From positions 23,765,176-23,829,175 of the forward strand of contig CM057152.1 of NCBI GenBank assembly GCA_029962745.1: a DNA stretch of 64,000 nucleotides, given 5' to 3'. This document shows positions 25,003 through 36,006 of this stretch, in pieces. Source of the stretch: Echinometra lucunter (lineage: Eukaryota > Echinodermata > Echinoidea > Camarodonta > Echinometridae). The position numbers and the translations under genes are program-made. Every line of letters begins with the position of its first letter. The first letter of the stretch is position 1. The notes under the pieces are model-generated. The model was not told the origin of the DNA, did no database searches, and was given only the letters and a program-made list of their open reading frames with translations.

Positions 25003-25493
25003 AAAAAAATTCTAAAATATGATGAGCAAGCGAAGCGAGCAAGCCAAAAATAAGCTCTTTTCTGGTTTTAAATCGCATTTTCATATAGAAATTCTAACAT
25101 ATGATGGTTATTTATGACAGATTATTAAAAAATTTATTAACGATTAATTCAAATATCATTTCTTCCTTAAAAAGTGGGGGGATATTTGTACACGTCATCT
25201 CCCCTCTCAAAAAAGTGGGGGATATATCCCCCCATCCCCCCGGGATTCACGCCAATGATGCACAGACATAAATAGAAGATATACGCACCGTGACAAACGA
25301 ATATAGAATATGGACTGACACACATTATTGCATATTTGCATCACGCTATTTATCTTTTTTTTTCATTTTGTTGTCACACCACTTCAGAAAAACTGTGAAA
25401 GCGCCGAAATTACCCAAAAGTAATATAAATAACTACATAAATCAGAATAATGATCGATATAGTTATGTTAGTAATCGTCATTTCAGTCACATT

Positions 25494-25584
25494 AAAGATG
25501 ATGATGATGATGATGATAACTATTATTATTTTCATAGGCATAATAATAATAATTATCAGTAATTTACTAATTATTATTATTATT

Positions 25585-25623
<39 letters not shown>

Positions 25624-25710
25624 GTTATTATTGATATTATTATTATTGTTATTGTTGTTGTTGTTATAATGATATTAATTATCATTATTGCTCTTCCTAT
25701 CATTTCTAAA
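25494..25710. repeat. GAT/ATT microsatellite
   Basis: Mixed (GAT)n then (ATT)n repeats. They give poly-isoleucine and poly-methionine frames on both strands that are not genes. Confidence 0.95.
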
Positions 25711-25849
25711 CATGTTAATTGTCTTTAATTGTAAGCAAACATCCTTCCCTAAAACCTGGGGGATGATTGTACATGTCATCCCCCACCTTGTTAGGTGGGG
25801 GGATGCATACCCCTCATCCCCCCCCCCCCCCCCGCTGTCTACGCCCCTG

Positions 25850-26220
25850 GTCCCATCACCAGCTAACGTACGAGTAACTGAATATGTGAGACGAAGAGGA
25901 TCACTGGCTGACCTCAGTGCTCTGGTGGGTGTGTATAAATTCAAACAATTACCCAAATACTTTGGAGGTTGATTATTAAGTATTTTGTACACAAACACAA
26001 GTAATTTGAAAATTATTCTTTGTTTCAAAGGAAGCCAGTGGAGTGAACTCAACAGTGGTTGAGAAGAATGATTCCTGGGAACCTGCAATATTAATCGCGC
26101 TGCCCAATTCTGTGGTCGTTGAACACGGACCAATTGATTAGAAGGAATGGTAGAAAGAAGGCCATTACAATAATCAATACGTGACAGAACTAAAGAACGC
26201 ACAGCATTAAAACATATAGA
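25850..26220 (-). pseudogene. LINE reverse transcriptase C-terminal fragment (CR1/L2/Rex1-like)
   Basis: The minus strand reads LVLSRIDYCNGLL, an LVRVQ...NWAARLI segment, LSSLHWLPLKQRIIFK and a YKILNNQPPKYL stretch. These are the conserved C-terminal blocks after the catalytic palm of jockey-superfamily LINE ORF2 proteins. About 120 residues remain. The catalytic domain and endonuclease are absent, consistent with 5' truncation on insertion. Downstream it runs into the end of the CCAGNGGCGTAGAC element. Confidence 0.8.
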
Positions 26221-26514
26221 TCACTGAGCAGGGCAAGTCCAAGATACTTGATCATTTTGAGATCCCAAAGGTAAAAAAGAAGTGACGGGGATAATTATGA
26301 ACATATCATTAAAGCCATATATAGTTCCCAGCTCTAGTAGAGCTATTTTCTTCCAAACTGCACCATGAATGCAATTATAGATTCGGTCCGTAAGAGTTTT
26401 TATTTAGGCATGTTGTGATGGCGACCCCGACACAAGCCATTTGCTTCCAGGGAACCTTGCCTCCGTCCACCATGTTTTTGTTCAATATAAATCTTATTTT
26501 GCACTTGCCTACAC

Positions 26515-27000
26515 TCTAAGAAATTTTTAACCAAGTTGGTTAAAATTTTAGCCAACTATGTATTCACTATGGAACAGCCCAATATTTGCTTAAACTTTAA
26601 CCAACTAAGGTTGGTTAACAGTTTAACTAGTGGTTGGTTAAGTATCTTAACTAACTGCTGCTTAATATCATTTTACCCAACTAGTTGGGTAATTATGTTG
26701 GGTAAATTTTCAACCATTGGTTGGTTAAACCAAAATGGTTGGGCAATTCATTTTAATCAATTTTAACCAAAGGTTGGTTAAATATTTAACCAATTATTGG
26801 TTAATCCAGGCTCCTTATACCCAATTGGTTCAATATCTTAACCAACTGTTGGTTAATGTTTGGCAATTTTTTAACCATTAGTTGGGTAAAACAAAATGGT
26901 TGGGCAATTCATTTTAATCAATTTAAACCAAAGGTTGGTTAAATATTTAACTAATTATTGGTTAATCCGGGCTCCTTATACCCAGTACTTGGGTAATGCT
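26515..27000. repeat. TTAACCAA/TTGGTTAA-rich tandem repeat
   Basis: Dozens of TTAACCA and TGGTTAA words in both orientations. At least two units of about 170 bp are visible, each with 'gttgggcaattcattttaatc' and 'gctccttatacccarta/att'. The inverted words give strong local hairpin potential. Class unknown. Confidence 0.75.
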
Positions 27001-27004
27001 TGTA

Positions 27005-27152
27005 CAGTCTACTCCCGGTATAACGAGCACGGATACAACAAAATTCGTTATGACGAAGTTATTCTCCCAGTCCGAAATTCAAACATTAGCACGTCTAAGT
27101 GAATATGTGTTCAGTATGGTCCCGAGCACCCTGTCATAACGGGAGTGGACTG
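27005..27152. mobile_element. Pogo/Tigger-like MITE
   Basis: CAGTCTACTCCCGGTATAAC at the left faces GTCATAACGGGAGTGGACTG at the right, with TA on both sides (27003-27004, 27153-27154). 'Cag..actcccg.tataacga' ends with a TA target duplication are typical of pogo/Tigger elements. 148 bp, no coding capacity. Confidence 0.85.
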
Positions 27153-27500
27153 TATTTGAGTCTAAACTTAATCATGAGATCATTATTTTGACAGGTATAA
27201 GGACAGTCACAATCAAACACAACTGGTACTTCTTCAAGTTTTCAACTTTATTACAAACATCAAATTTTCCACAATATATACATTAAGTTGTTTCAACACT
27301 GAACAATTCACCTTTTTAAAATGTAATTATAACTTAGTTCTCGCATAGGGGAACAGTTTCATGCATATTTGATGAATTTGTTGAGTATATATGAAGTCAG
27401 GATATTGTTCAATATTCATCATAACAAAGTAAACAAGAATATGTGTTGTTGGACCTAGATTATATGCATTTTATCCAGTGCATGTATAATGGATCAGTTC

Positions 27501-28000
27501 NNNNNNNNNNNNNNNNNNNNNNNNNNNNNNNNNNNNNNNNNNNNNNNNNNNNNNNNNNNNNNNNNNNNNNNNNNNNNNNNNNNNNNNNNNNNNNNNNNNN
27601 NNNNNNNNNNNNNNNNNNNNNNNNNNNNNNNNNNNNNNNNNNNNNNNNNNNNNNNNNNNNNNNNNNNNNNNNNNNNNNNNNNNNNNNNNNNNNNNNNNNN
27701 NNNNNNNNNNNNNNNNNNNNNNNNNNNNNNNNNNNNNNNNNNNNNNNNNNNNNNNNNNNNNNNNNNNNNNNNNNNNNNNNNNNNNNNNNNNNNNNNNNNN
27801 NNNNNNNNNNNNNNNNNNNNNNNNNNNNNNNNNNNNNNNNNNNNNNNNNNNNNNNNNNNNNNNNNNNNNNNNNNNNNNNNNNNNNNNNNNNNNNNNNNNN
27901 NNNNNNNNNNNNNNNNNNNNNNNNNNNNNNNNNNNNNNNNNNNNNNNNNNNNNNNNNNNNNNNNNNNNNNNNNNNNNNNNNNNNNNNNNNNNNNNNNNNN
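27501..28000. other. Assembly gap (500 N)
   Basis: Exactly 500 N, the same length as the two other gaps, so a placeholder rather than a measured distance. Confidence 0.99.
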
Positions 28001-28434
28001 TTTTTTCTTCCTCTTTTCACGTAGATAAGGCTTCAGCTAAGGCAGTAGTTTCCTATTTCCAAGATTTTACTAGAGCCTATTTTTTCCTATGATGGAGAAG
28101 AGAACGTTCTTCCCTTACACTAAGCTAACGAAGCTAAGTAATGGAAACAGATGATGCATCAACGACTGTTTTTATCTTTTGAATTTTTCAGCGATATACA
28201 AATCTTATTCAAAAATTAAACCTGGGAAGAAGTTGTGTATTTTATCCAGCAGGTATAATAATCATATCGCTTAGATAAAAATAAATGACAAGATAAATTT
28301 TCTTACATTGGCAAGATCACACCAGAGATGGCTTCAACATTAACAATTAAATAATTTTAAAGAAATCCCAATTTCCCATTGTTAGTCCCATTTCATCCAA
28401 TAATTGATAAAAGAATGAAAACGTTGCTCGAAAT

Positions 28435-29092
28435 ATTCAGTCAGGAACAAAACTTTAGTCAATTACTATGCATGTATATCAAAAGAATTTAGGGAATTTT
28501 TACAGCAAATCAAATAATCAAGATTTCAGGAAAAATGCTACTTACGATCTGTGAATGTAGATCATGTTTGGGAGAAGAGATACAGAGAAATATCATAGCA
28601 GATTAAAAAAAACTTCATTCTCTCTCCTTTTTTCCCTACTGATAAAGCTTCCATTAAGGTACTTCAGTGACTATTAGATTTTTTCCAAAGGGATATCAAA
28701 TCTTATCCAAATATTACATCTCAGAAGAATTTGTGTATTTCATTTAGGCCGTCAAATCAGCATGATTGCAATTAGATAAAAATATACTACTGAGACAAAT
28801 TTTCTAGGATTTACAAGAGAATCCTAGGGAAGGTTTTAACATTTACAAGGACTTATTCAGTCAGGAACAAAACTTTAGTCAATTACTATGCATGTATATC
28901 AAAAGAATTTAGGGAATTTTTACAGCAAATCAAATAATCAAGATTTCAGGAAAAATGCTACTTACGATCTGTGAATGTAGATCATGTTTGGGAGAAGAGA
29001 TACAGAGAAATATCATAGCAGATTACTACTGAGACAAATTTTCTAGGATTTACAAGAGAATCCTAGGGAAGGTTTTAACATTTACAAGGACT
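28435..29092. repeat. Local direct duplication (about 420-bp period)
   Basis: 28435-28605 is repeated exactly at 28855-29025. 28785-28853 is repeated at 29024-29092. The second copy therefore lacks about 180 bp between the two blocks. Sequence near 31420-31570 ('aatcaagatttcag', 'cacttagataaggcttcagc') is a diverged relative of 28005-28045 and 28520-28550, so the region flanks the TU-like element with related sequence on both sides. Confidence 0.85.
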
Positions 29093-29205
29093 AAAACGAG
29101 CACTTCCTTCTTGGCCATTAAAAGACTCATCTGATCAAACAACAGATATATAACTGGATGTGTAGTCAAATTATTCAATGGGGAAAATTTTATTCGGTTC
29201 GGTGT

Positions 29206-29390
29206 AAAAATGTCAGAGGTAAAAATGTCAGAGGTAATAATGTCAGAGGAAAAAATGTCAGAGGTAAAAATGTCAGAGGTAAAAATGTCAGAGGTAAAAA
29301 TGTCAGAGGTAAAAATGTCAGAGGAAAAAATGTCAGAGGTAAAAATGTCAGAGGTAAAAATGTCAGAGGTAAAAATGTCAGCTCTGAAAA
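29206..29390. repeat. 15-bp tandem array, left (about 12 units)
   Basis: Unit AAAAATGTCAGAGGT with rare A/T changes, without spacers. The KNVRG and MSEVK repeat frames across it are a by-product of the 15-bp period. Confidence 0.95.
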
Positions 29391-29529
29391 TGCCGAAGTG
29401 AACGTGTTACAGGTAAAGAATATTGAATTTGAAATTAGGAAGAGCACGAGATATTAAAAAAAAGGATTCATACTGTATAAATGGAGTGATCACAATAATA
29501 CTGCTCTCTGTAAAAGTGTGTATGTTCAG

Positions 29530-30016
29530 CCCGGGGGGGGGGGGAGGGGGTCACTTCCATTGAAGAGTGGACAGCATCCGCGAGAAAAAAAACGCGGAAA
29601 AGGGTGTTTTTTCAGGGGTAGGCGCGGAACGCGCGGAACGCGAATAGAGTGTCAAAAACGCCAAAATTTGAAGAAAAAAAAAAAGCCCCCTAAATCACGA
29701 TAATCTAAAATGCAAAAAGGGTATGTAAATTTGCACCGACTGCGGGACCGACTGTAACAAGACCCGTGCCACGGAAAATCCTATAACGCCTGTGTAAAAC
29801 ATAATGAGACGGTGAATTATCTCGAGATAAAAAACGGCTCCAAACTTTCAATGGACCCCATTATCACTCTCAAGGTATGAAAACAGGAATATCCGCGTTT
29901 AGGGTATAGGGTGTGCAAATCTGGGACATCTGCACAAAATCCGTGTTCAGGGTATTCTCGCGGATGCTGTCCACTCTTCAATGGAAGTGACCCCCCCCCC
30001 CCTCCCCTCCCCCGGG
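29530..30016. mobile_element. MITE with 8-bp target duplication inside the TU-like element
   Basis: The left end, CCCGGG plus a G run and then 'gtcacttccattgaagagtg', faces an inverted right end of the same wording over about 55 bp. ATGTTCAG is duplicated exactly on both sides (29522-29529 and 30017-30024). The 8-bp duplication points to hAT. No transposase. Confidence 0.85.
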
Positions 30017-31012
30017 ATGTTCAGTCATTCGACTTGCCTTCCTGTCTTATCTATTTTGATGTGAAAGTGATAATGCTGCCCCATTCAACCACCTAATGAG
30101 ACCAATCTTGTTTTGGCCGGGAGAACATCCTGGTATGTGCGCATTGCCCAACACTGTTTTGATCTTCCGAGCACTTGTTTAGCTGACTCCAAATATAGCA
30201 GCAAACGAACATGACGAATGCCCAGTTCCCTCTCTGTGTTTAAGATTCGGCCTCTTGACACGATTGCACTGTGAAACATATTTATGACAATTTCAGCAAG
30301 CGATAAGTAAATCGCGCGTTTCGGGTAAGAAATGTAGCATGGGATGATGTTCATTATTTTCTTTGTGAGATTAATTAAGTTACAGGATTATATCTAAATG
30401 ATTAATGATCTTAAGTGGAATGACAGAATGGTAGATGAACTTAAGAAGGGATATCCACGTTTGATGTTTTGCCTATGCTAACGCATATCTAATTGAATAA
30501 TTCTCTTTAAAAGTTGTAAATTCCGCAGCGTATCGGATGAAATAATACAAAATGTCGAGAAATAGATCGAATTAACGATTCAATTTCGCTTACTTCCTAT
30601 TCTTCCTTACGTATAAGGACAATAATATTGAAGCATTCGTTCACGTACGCTTTATTGGAGTAGGGGGGGGGTGGAGGGAGCTGATGAAGAGGAATGTACA
30701 TCGCGCAGTCGTGTGGAATGTGTGTGGTCAGCTACTCGTGTTACCAACCCAGTTTTTTTTTTTTCCCACCATCGTTTTTACAATGCCCGTCCCCGCGGTG
30801 AAAACGAGGGCAATGCGCGCATACCAGAACGTCCACCCCGCCAACACCATCACCGTTATTTCCACTTGGCCGAGACAAGGGCATTCAAGCATAGACACAG
30901 TATGTTTACAGAAAATATTTGAATATATCCCACTCCCCATAATTTCTATAATTCAATATTCGTACCTGAAACATGTCACTTAAACATTTCCAAATCTGGC
31001 ATACCTCTGAGA

Positions 31013-31360
31013 TTAATTTTTTCCCTCTGACATTTTTACCTCTGACATTTTACTTCTGACATTTTTACCTCTGACATTTTCAACCTCTGACATTTTTACC
31101 TCTGACATTTTACTTCTGACATTTTTACCTCTGACATTTTCAACCTCTGACATTTTTACCTCTGACATTTTTACCTCTGACATTTTTACCTCTGACATTT
31201 TCAACCTCTGACATTTTTACCTCTGACATTTTTACCTCAGACATTTTTACCTCTTGACATTTTTACCTCTGACATTTTTTTACCTCTGACATTTTTTCCT
31301 CTGACATTTTTACCTCTGACATTTTTACCTCTGACATTTTTACCTCTGACATTTTTACCT
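31013..31360. repeat. 15-bp tandem array, right (about 22 units, inverted)
   Basis: Unit ACCTCTGACATTTTT, the reverse complement of the left array. It is more varied (units of 14-17 bp, 'acttctgac', 'caacctctgac') and nearly twice as long. Confidence 0.95.
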
Positions 31361-31686
31361 GGCACCTTTTATTCAAACACTACATCTAAAAAAGAATGAA
31401 GGGAACTTATAAATCATGTCAGGTAATCAAGATTTCAGTAAAATTGCTATTAAAGAATCGTCAATGTTTATTTTGAATAGCTAAAAAGAGATAAATAATA
31501 CAATATTGAAATGGATAAAATTCTTTCCTATTTTTCTTCCTCTTTTCACTTAGATAAGGCTTCAGCTAAATAATGAAATCAGGTAAGATTTCTCTGATAA
31601 ATAAACCAATGTAACTACCTATCATGCTAGACAAGCACGAATAAAATAGGGAAATTATTGGAAATTTGCAGCAGAAGCTGCGGCTT

Positions 31687-32196
31687 TCAAAGACGACGTA
31701 GCGAACCGAGTTTCACCAGCAGGGATGTCCCTGAGATAGAAAGAGCAACACCCTGAAAAAGCGCCCAGGAAGTACTGATACTTATTGTATCATGGGCCAT
31801 AGGCTTGGCATCAGGGAGGAGGGCCTCAGGGCCTGCGGCCCGAATAGCCTCGACTATCCACCTAGAGATCGACTCTTTGGAGGCGGGAGAAAAGTGGAGA
31901 GTGGAGAGAGATCTACCCTTATCACAAAGGGAGATCAAAAGGTCCACTATCTCACCAACCGAGACCTTTTGGGGGGAAGTCCCTTTCTCTTCGCACCAGG
32001 CGAAGGCGGCTTCCAAACGAGAGTTGCAAAGGGAACGGGTCGAATCCCTACGACACTGATGTAGAATTCCCGACAGAGCTGTGACACTAGGTCCGATTGG
32101 GAGATTGGGAGAGAGAAGGGATCTCCGTCTAGGAGAGACAGGAGAAGAGGAAACCACGGTCTCCTTGGCCAGCGTGGGGCCACCAGCAGTGCCCAC
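31687..32196 (-). pseudogene. DIRS tyrosine recombinase, internally deleted (left copy)
   Basis: The N-terminal part (AFAWCEEKGTSPQKVSVGEI...DKGRSLST) is fused directly to the C-terminal part (ESISRWIVEAIRAAG...MAHDTISISTSWALF...SFYLRD). Against the right copy about 520 bp are gone, including the first catalytic Arg (QRRSSLRAL). The Tyr in SFYLRD is kept. The HxxR box reads HDTI, so its Arg is lost. The product could not be active. Gene order after RT/RNase H is that of DIRS elements. Confidence 0.85.
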
Positions 32197-33647
32197 GCCT
32201 TGTCCTCCTTGATTTTTCTCAAGACTTGAAGATCAACGGGAACGGGGGGAAAATGTTTCCCTGAAAGTGTCCTCAATGGAGAGAGAAGGCATCCAGAGCC
32301 CAGGCTTCTGGATCCCGAATCCGAGAGCAGTACCTCAGGAGCCTGTGATTGAACAAGGTCGCAAACAGGTCGACCTCTAGTGGGCCCCACATCAGATAGA
32401 GGTGGTCGAATACTTCCTGATGAAGCGACCACTCCGACGGAAGACACCTGCCCCGGGACAAAAAGTCCGCTATAAGGTTGTCTTGGCCCGGAATGAAAGA
32501 GGGACAACACTGAGGCTCCAACACCACCTACAAAGCCGCCATGCCGGTCGATATAAGCCGTTACAGTTGTGTTGTCTAAGGATCAACATGGAGCAGCCCA
32601 CAACCACGTGTTGGAAATGGTGGAGGGATTGAACGACAGCCAGCATCTCCAACACATTGATATGGGGGATGGACGCCAGATGCGACCAATCGCCCGCCAC
32701 CATCTCGCCCGCACAACGGCCACCCCAGCCTAGCAGGGACGCATCTGTCGTGATAGACACCGACGGAAGGGGAGTACGAAAAGGCTTGCCCTGAGCAAGA
32801 AATGACTCCCGCGTCCATGGGGCGAGAAGGGACTGGAGCTCCCATGGTATGGGTAACCAGACCTGGAAAGAGTCGACGCTCAGAGTGAAAAACCGCAGAA
32901 GATGCCTCTGAAAAGACCTCATGCGGAGCCTGCAGTCTGGGAACACATCAACCAGACTTGAGAGGAAACCCAGAAACTGCAACCAGCGCTCGGCCCTCAC
33001 TCTGCAAACAAGGCGCAGAGACCGAGCGGCGGATACAATGGTCGGAATTCTGTCGTGGCTGGGGCGCGCAAACAGATTAGGAAAGTCCAGCTCCGCACCC
33101 AGGAACACAGGGGTCTGGGTGGGAGATAGCTCCAATATCTCCCGGTTGATGATGAATCTGAGCTCCTGAGTGACACGGAACAGAAGGTTCAGGTAGGATC
33201 GGAGCATCTGTTCCGAATTCGCTACCAGAAGCCAATCATCCAGGTAGACAAAAATTTGGACGCTGGGATTCCTCAGAAAAGCGGCTAGAACCGACACGAC
33301 CCGGGTAAAAACGCGGGGGCCGGCCTGAGCCCGAAGGGTAGGGCAGGAAACTGGAAGGTTTGGCCCTGAAAGGTGAATCCCAACAAATCCCGGGAATCGG
33401 GGTGTATGGGAGCATGAAAGTATGCATCTTTCCGGTCGAGCGAGATGGCCCAATCCGTGTACTCGATCGCTGGCAAAATAGAAGCCAGCATTTCCATCCG
33501 AAAATGTTCGTGGGGAATCAGAGTGTTGATGATCTTCATATTTAAGATCCGAAGGTTCCCCGAGCACTTTGGGATCATGAATTTAAGGGAGAGACACAAG
33601 CGTGGGTGGTCCCTCACCCTCTCTATGGCGCCCTTCTCCAGCAGCAT
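31947..33647 (-). pseudogene. DIRS reverse transcriptase/RNase H, frameshifted (left copy)
   Basis: Minus-strand frames give RT blocks in order: LEKGAIERV near 33640, SLKFMIPK, the palm segment LDRKDAYFHAPI, LPFGL (motif B region) and the catalytic YLDDWLL near 33240. RNase H-like blocks TTDASLLGWGG near 32745, HINVLEMLAV near 32660 and FIPGQDNLIADFLSRG near 32490 follow, then VDLFAT and a conserved tail to about 31950. YLDDWLL and the following recombinase mark DIRS. Frameshifts near 33320 and between the RNase H blocks break the frame. RNA-templated copying is its known role, but this copy is dead. Confidence 0.88.
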
Positions 33648-33989
33648 CTGAATCTTGGCCGAGATGTGCTGCTAATGAAGGACAGGCTGCGGCGGCAGGC
33701 ATATTCAAATAGCGCCGTGCGGAACGGGCTCTAACAGTCTGATGTAAAATCCATCTTGCACGACTGAGAGAACCAATACGTCTTCGGTAACTCGTTCCCA
33801 GCTGGGAAGAAAGTATCGAAGCCGCCTGCCTACTTTCAGATCCCTGGCTTGGGGGGCACCCTCAAAAGCTCTGCTTAACTGGGGCCTTGCTACGAGCACG
33901 GCCACCTCCCTTTCCTTGGGAGGAGCCTCGACCTCTAGGTGCTCTAGGCAACTGGTGGGTAGCTACCGTCTCTGGAGGGGGAGTAATGT

Positions 33990-34911
33990 TCACCCTCTGC
34001 CCGTGAGAAGAAGGGGTAGTCGTTTCTTAGACCTCTTGGAAGACGTGAGAGACGACTGACTGGAATTGTTTAGACCATTTAGCTGCCTGCTTGCAAGAGT
34101 CGATCTCACACAGGCAGAGCGGGGATATCCTGGGGGAGAACGCCGAGGGCTGAAAGAGCCATATCCCATCTGGCGTTCGTGGCCTGGATTGCTGCGGCAG
34201 AAAGCTGGGACCAGAGAGAGCTGGCTATAGAAAGCAGGATCTCGTCCAACACCAGGCCGTTCCAGAGATCTGACTTTGAGACTTATGAGAAATCCTAAAT
34301 AGGAGGAAAGTCCCATGCCGGACCAAACTGAGGCCTCAAACTCTCTCCAGAGCTTATCTCTGGAGTGGTAGGACCTGTTGAGGAAGGCCTCACCTAATCT
34401 CGCCCCGACTTGAACAATGTCAGGGGAGGACTTGGGATTAAAAAACCCATCCATGTCCTGAAGGCTAAAGTCGAAAGATGGACCTCTTAGCCTTCTTAGT
34501 AGGCTTTGACGATTCATCGGCTACTGCCTGATAGGCCGCCTTGAAATCGTCGGTAATGGGTATGCCTGAAGAGAAGAGAAGCCCGTTCCGCCTCACCCTG
34601 AGTAGTTGGGAAGGTATCGGGCAAATACTTCTACAAAAGAACTTTTGTGTCACCCGCCCCGCTGGGGTTGGGGGGGGGGGGGGGAAGCCAGCGAATGACT
34701 CGACCGAGTCATCTTCACTCTGCATGGAGTATGAATCTTGATGCCACGCAGCAGAGTGAGCTCTATAGTCCACCGCCTCCTCATTCGGCAAAGCGCCAAA
34801 CGCCGCTGGGATAGAAGCAGCTCGGCCCGAACGAGACACTAGCTGTCGGGTGTGAGCTGGGTGTACCAGTGGCCGGCCATGGCCAGGGGAAATACCACTA
34901 GGTATAGCCAA
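33990..34911 (-). pseudogene. DIRS ORF1 (gag-like), broken (left copy)
   Basis: Two overlapping frames (34911-34465 and 34517-33990) cover a protein with a proline run (FPPPPPTPAG, from the G/C run near 34670), KPTKKAKRSIF and a C-terminal basic SKRSKKRLPLLL. The position before RT and the low-complexity basic composition fit the DIRS capsid-like ORF1. No conserved domain is visible. A stop lies just upstream of 34911 where the right copy is open. Confidence 0.65.
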
Positions 34912-35305
34912 GGCTACCCGCGAGCCCGAAGTCTAGTGGCTGGGGTCGGGGAAGTTGGCATCTGAGCGAGCTAAAAGTCGGACGCTCTGAGTCAGATTCC
35001 GACCACCCAGGGGATGAAGCCCGTCGCCGGGTGTCGGATCTCGGCCACCTGTAGTATACCCATGATCACCGGGGGCCAATGCTCGGCCACTCCCCCAAAT
35101 CTTGCAGGAAGCCGGCCCCTGTGTGACTGGGGCAACGCAACGTTTGGGTTGCCTGTATTGGTCAGAGGTCTCGGGTCGCTGGTGGGGTTAAATCCAGCGC
35201 CCGGACCCAGGTGGACAACAGAGGCCGTTTTGTGGATAACAGCTTAGCCCCCTGCGCGTACATGGGAGCTGAGGGCTGCGTTAGCAGCTAATCCCATGCC
35301 CTGAA

Positions 35306-36006
35306 TTGGAGGGCTGGGTGTCGGTGTCAAACCGACTGCCCCCTCTCCGGGGCTCGGCCGCTGCCTAGTCCGCCGACAACACGGTGCTTGTCTCACTGCG
35401 AGGCTAACTTACCTACCGCCACTCCCGGGAAAATAATTCCCGAACGGGAGGGAGGTCTTGCGTTGCCTCCTACAGCTGGGGTGTGACCGTCCCTTACGGT
35501 AGGAACTGCATCCCCCAGCCTCCGCCGTGCCAGTCAGGACATGAGCAGGGGAGGTACGGGAGTCCGTAGCATAACACTCGAATGAAGACATAATAACCTG
35601 CAGAAATGAAATGCAGGGTTAAGTACAAAAACACAAGAGGCAAGACAATCAGAGAAACAATAAGGGCGTAAGCCTAAATAAACAAGCCAACCATAAGAGA
35701 AAGAAAAGGGCGAGTAAGCTCGTGCAAACACGATAAAGGAAAAAACCCTAAAGAGGAATGCATGAAAAATTTGAAAACACAAAAGAACCTTACGTGAAAA
35801 CAAAGACACTACTCCGCTGTGTAGCGGCCATGGAAAAAAACACATACACGTACCTAAGCTATGTCTGTGACAAAACTCACGAAGGGGAAAACAGCAAACA
35901 GAAAGTAGCCTAAAACTAGATGAATCTTCCACCACGCGTGGTCGAACTTTATCCTCCGCCATTACCAAATCAGAAATAAATGGCACTTCATGTTGATTTA
36001 TTTTCA
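35306..36006 (-). other. DIRS 5' leader or ORF1 start, present only in the left arm
   Basis: The minus strand has an ATG frame 35591-35409 starting MSSFECYATDSRTSPAH, which may be the ORF1 N-terminus before the frame breaks. Further upstream is AT-rich leader-like sequence with no credible gene; a 157-residue frame over 36007-35534 is cysteine- and phenylalanine-rich and looks accidental. The right arm lacks this block. Confidence 0.4.

Larger units (their letters stand above)
24131..25850. mobile_element. CCAG(T/G)GGCGTAGAC inverted-repeat element, composite
   Basis: CCAGTGGCGTAGACAAG followed by a poly-G run at the left faces a poly-C run and GTCTACGCCCCTGG at the right. Between them are CA-rich simple sequence (24215-24260), a second CCC/GGG-edged segment, a 480-bp foldback (24524-25002) and an ATT microsatellite (25494-25710). 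No ORF is credible. The right end abuts a LINE fragment. It may be several nested insertions. Confidence 0.55.
29206..31360. mobile_element. TU-like foldback element with 15-bp outer arrays
   Basis: About 12 copies of AAAAATGTCAGAGGT at 29206-29390 face about 22 copies of the inverted unit ACCTCTGACATTTTT at 31013-31360. Sea-urchin TU elements are known to have inverted repeats whose outer domains are 15-bp tandem repeats around a variable middle, which is this layout. The middle (1.6 kb) has no recognised ORF and contains the MITE at 29530-30016. Assignment to TU rests on architecture and unit length only. Confidence 0.7.

Noticed and set aside
25410..25728. Poly-isoleucine and poly-methionine frames
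   Set aside because: They are readings of the GAT/ATT microsatellite.
27443..28028. Long open frames across the N gap (also 40800-41327 and 53536-54379)
   Set aside because: They consist of N only; the frames are artefacts of unknown bases.
29158..29457. Repeat protein frames KNVRG and MSEVK
   Set aside because: Produced by the 15-bp tandem unit on any strand; no start context, homology or codon signature.
29206..31360. CRISPR-like array
   Set aside because: The 15-bp units have no unique spacers and form an inverted pair in a eukaryotic genome.
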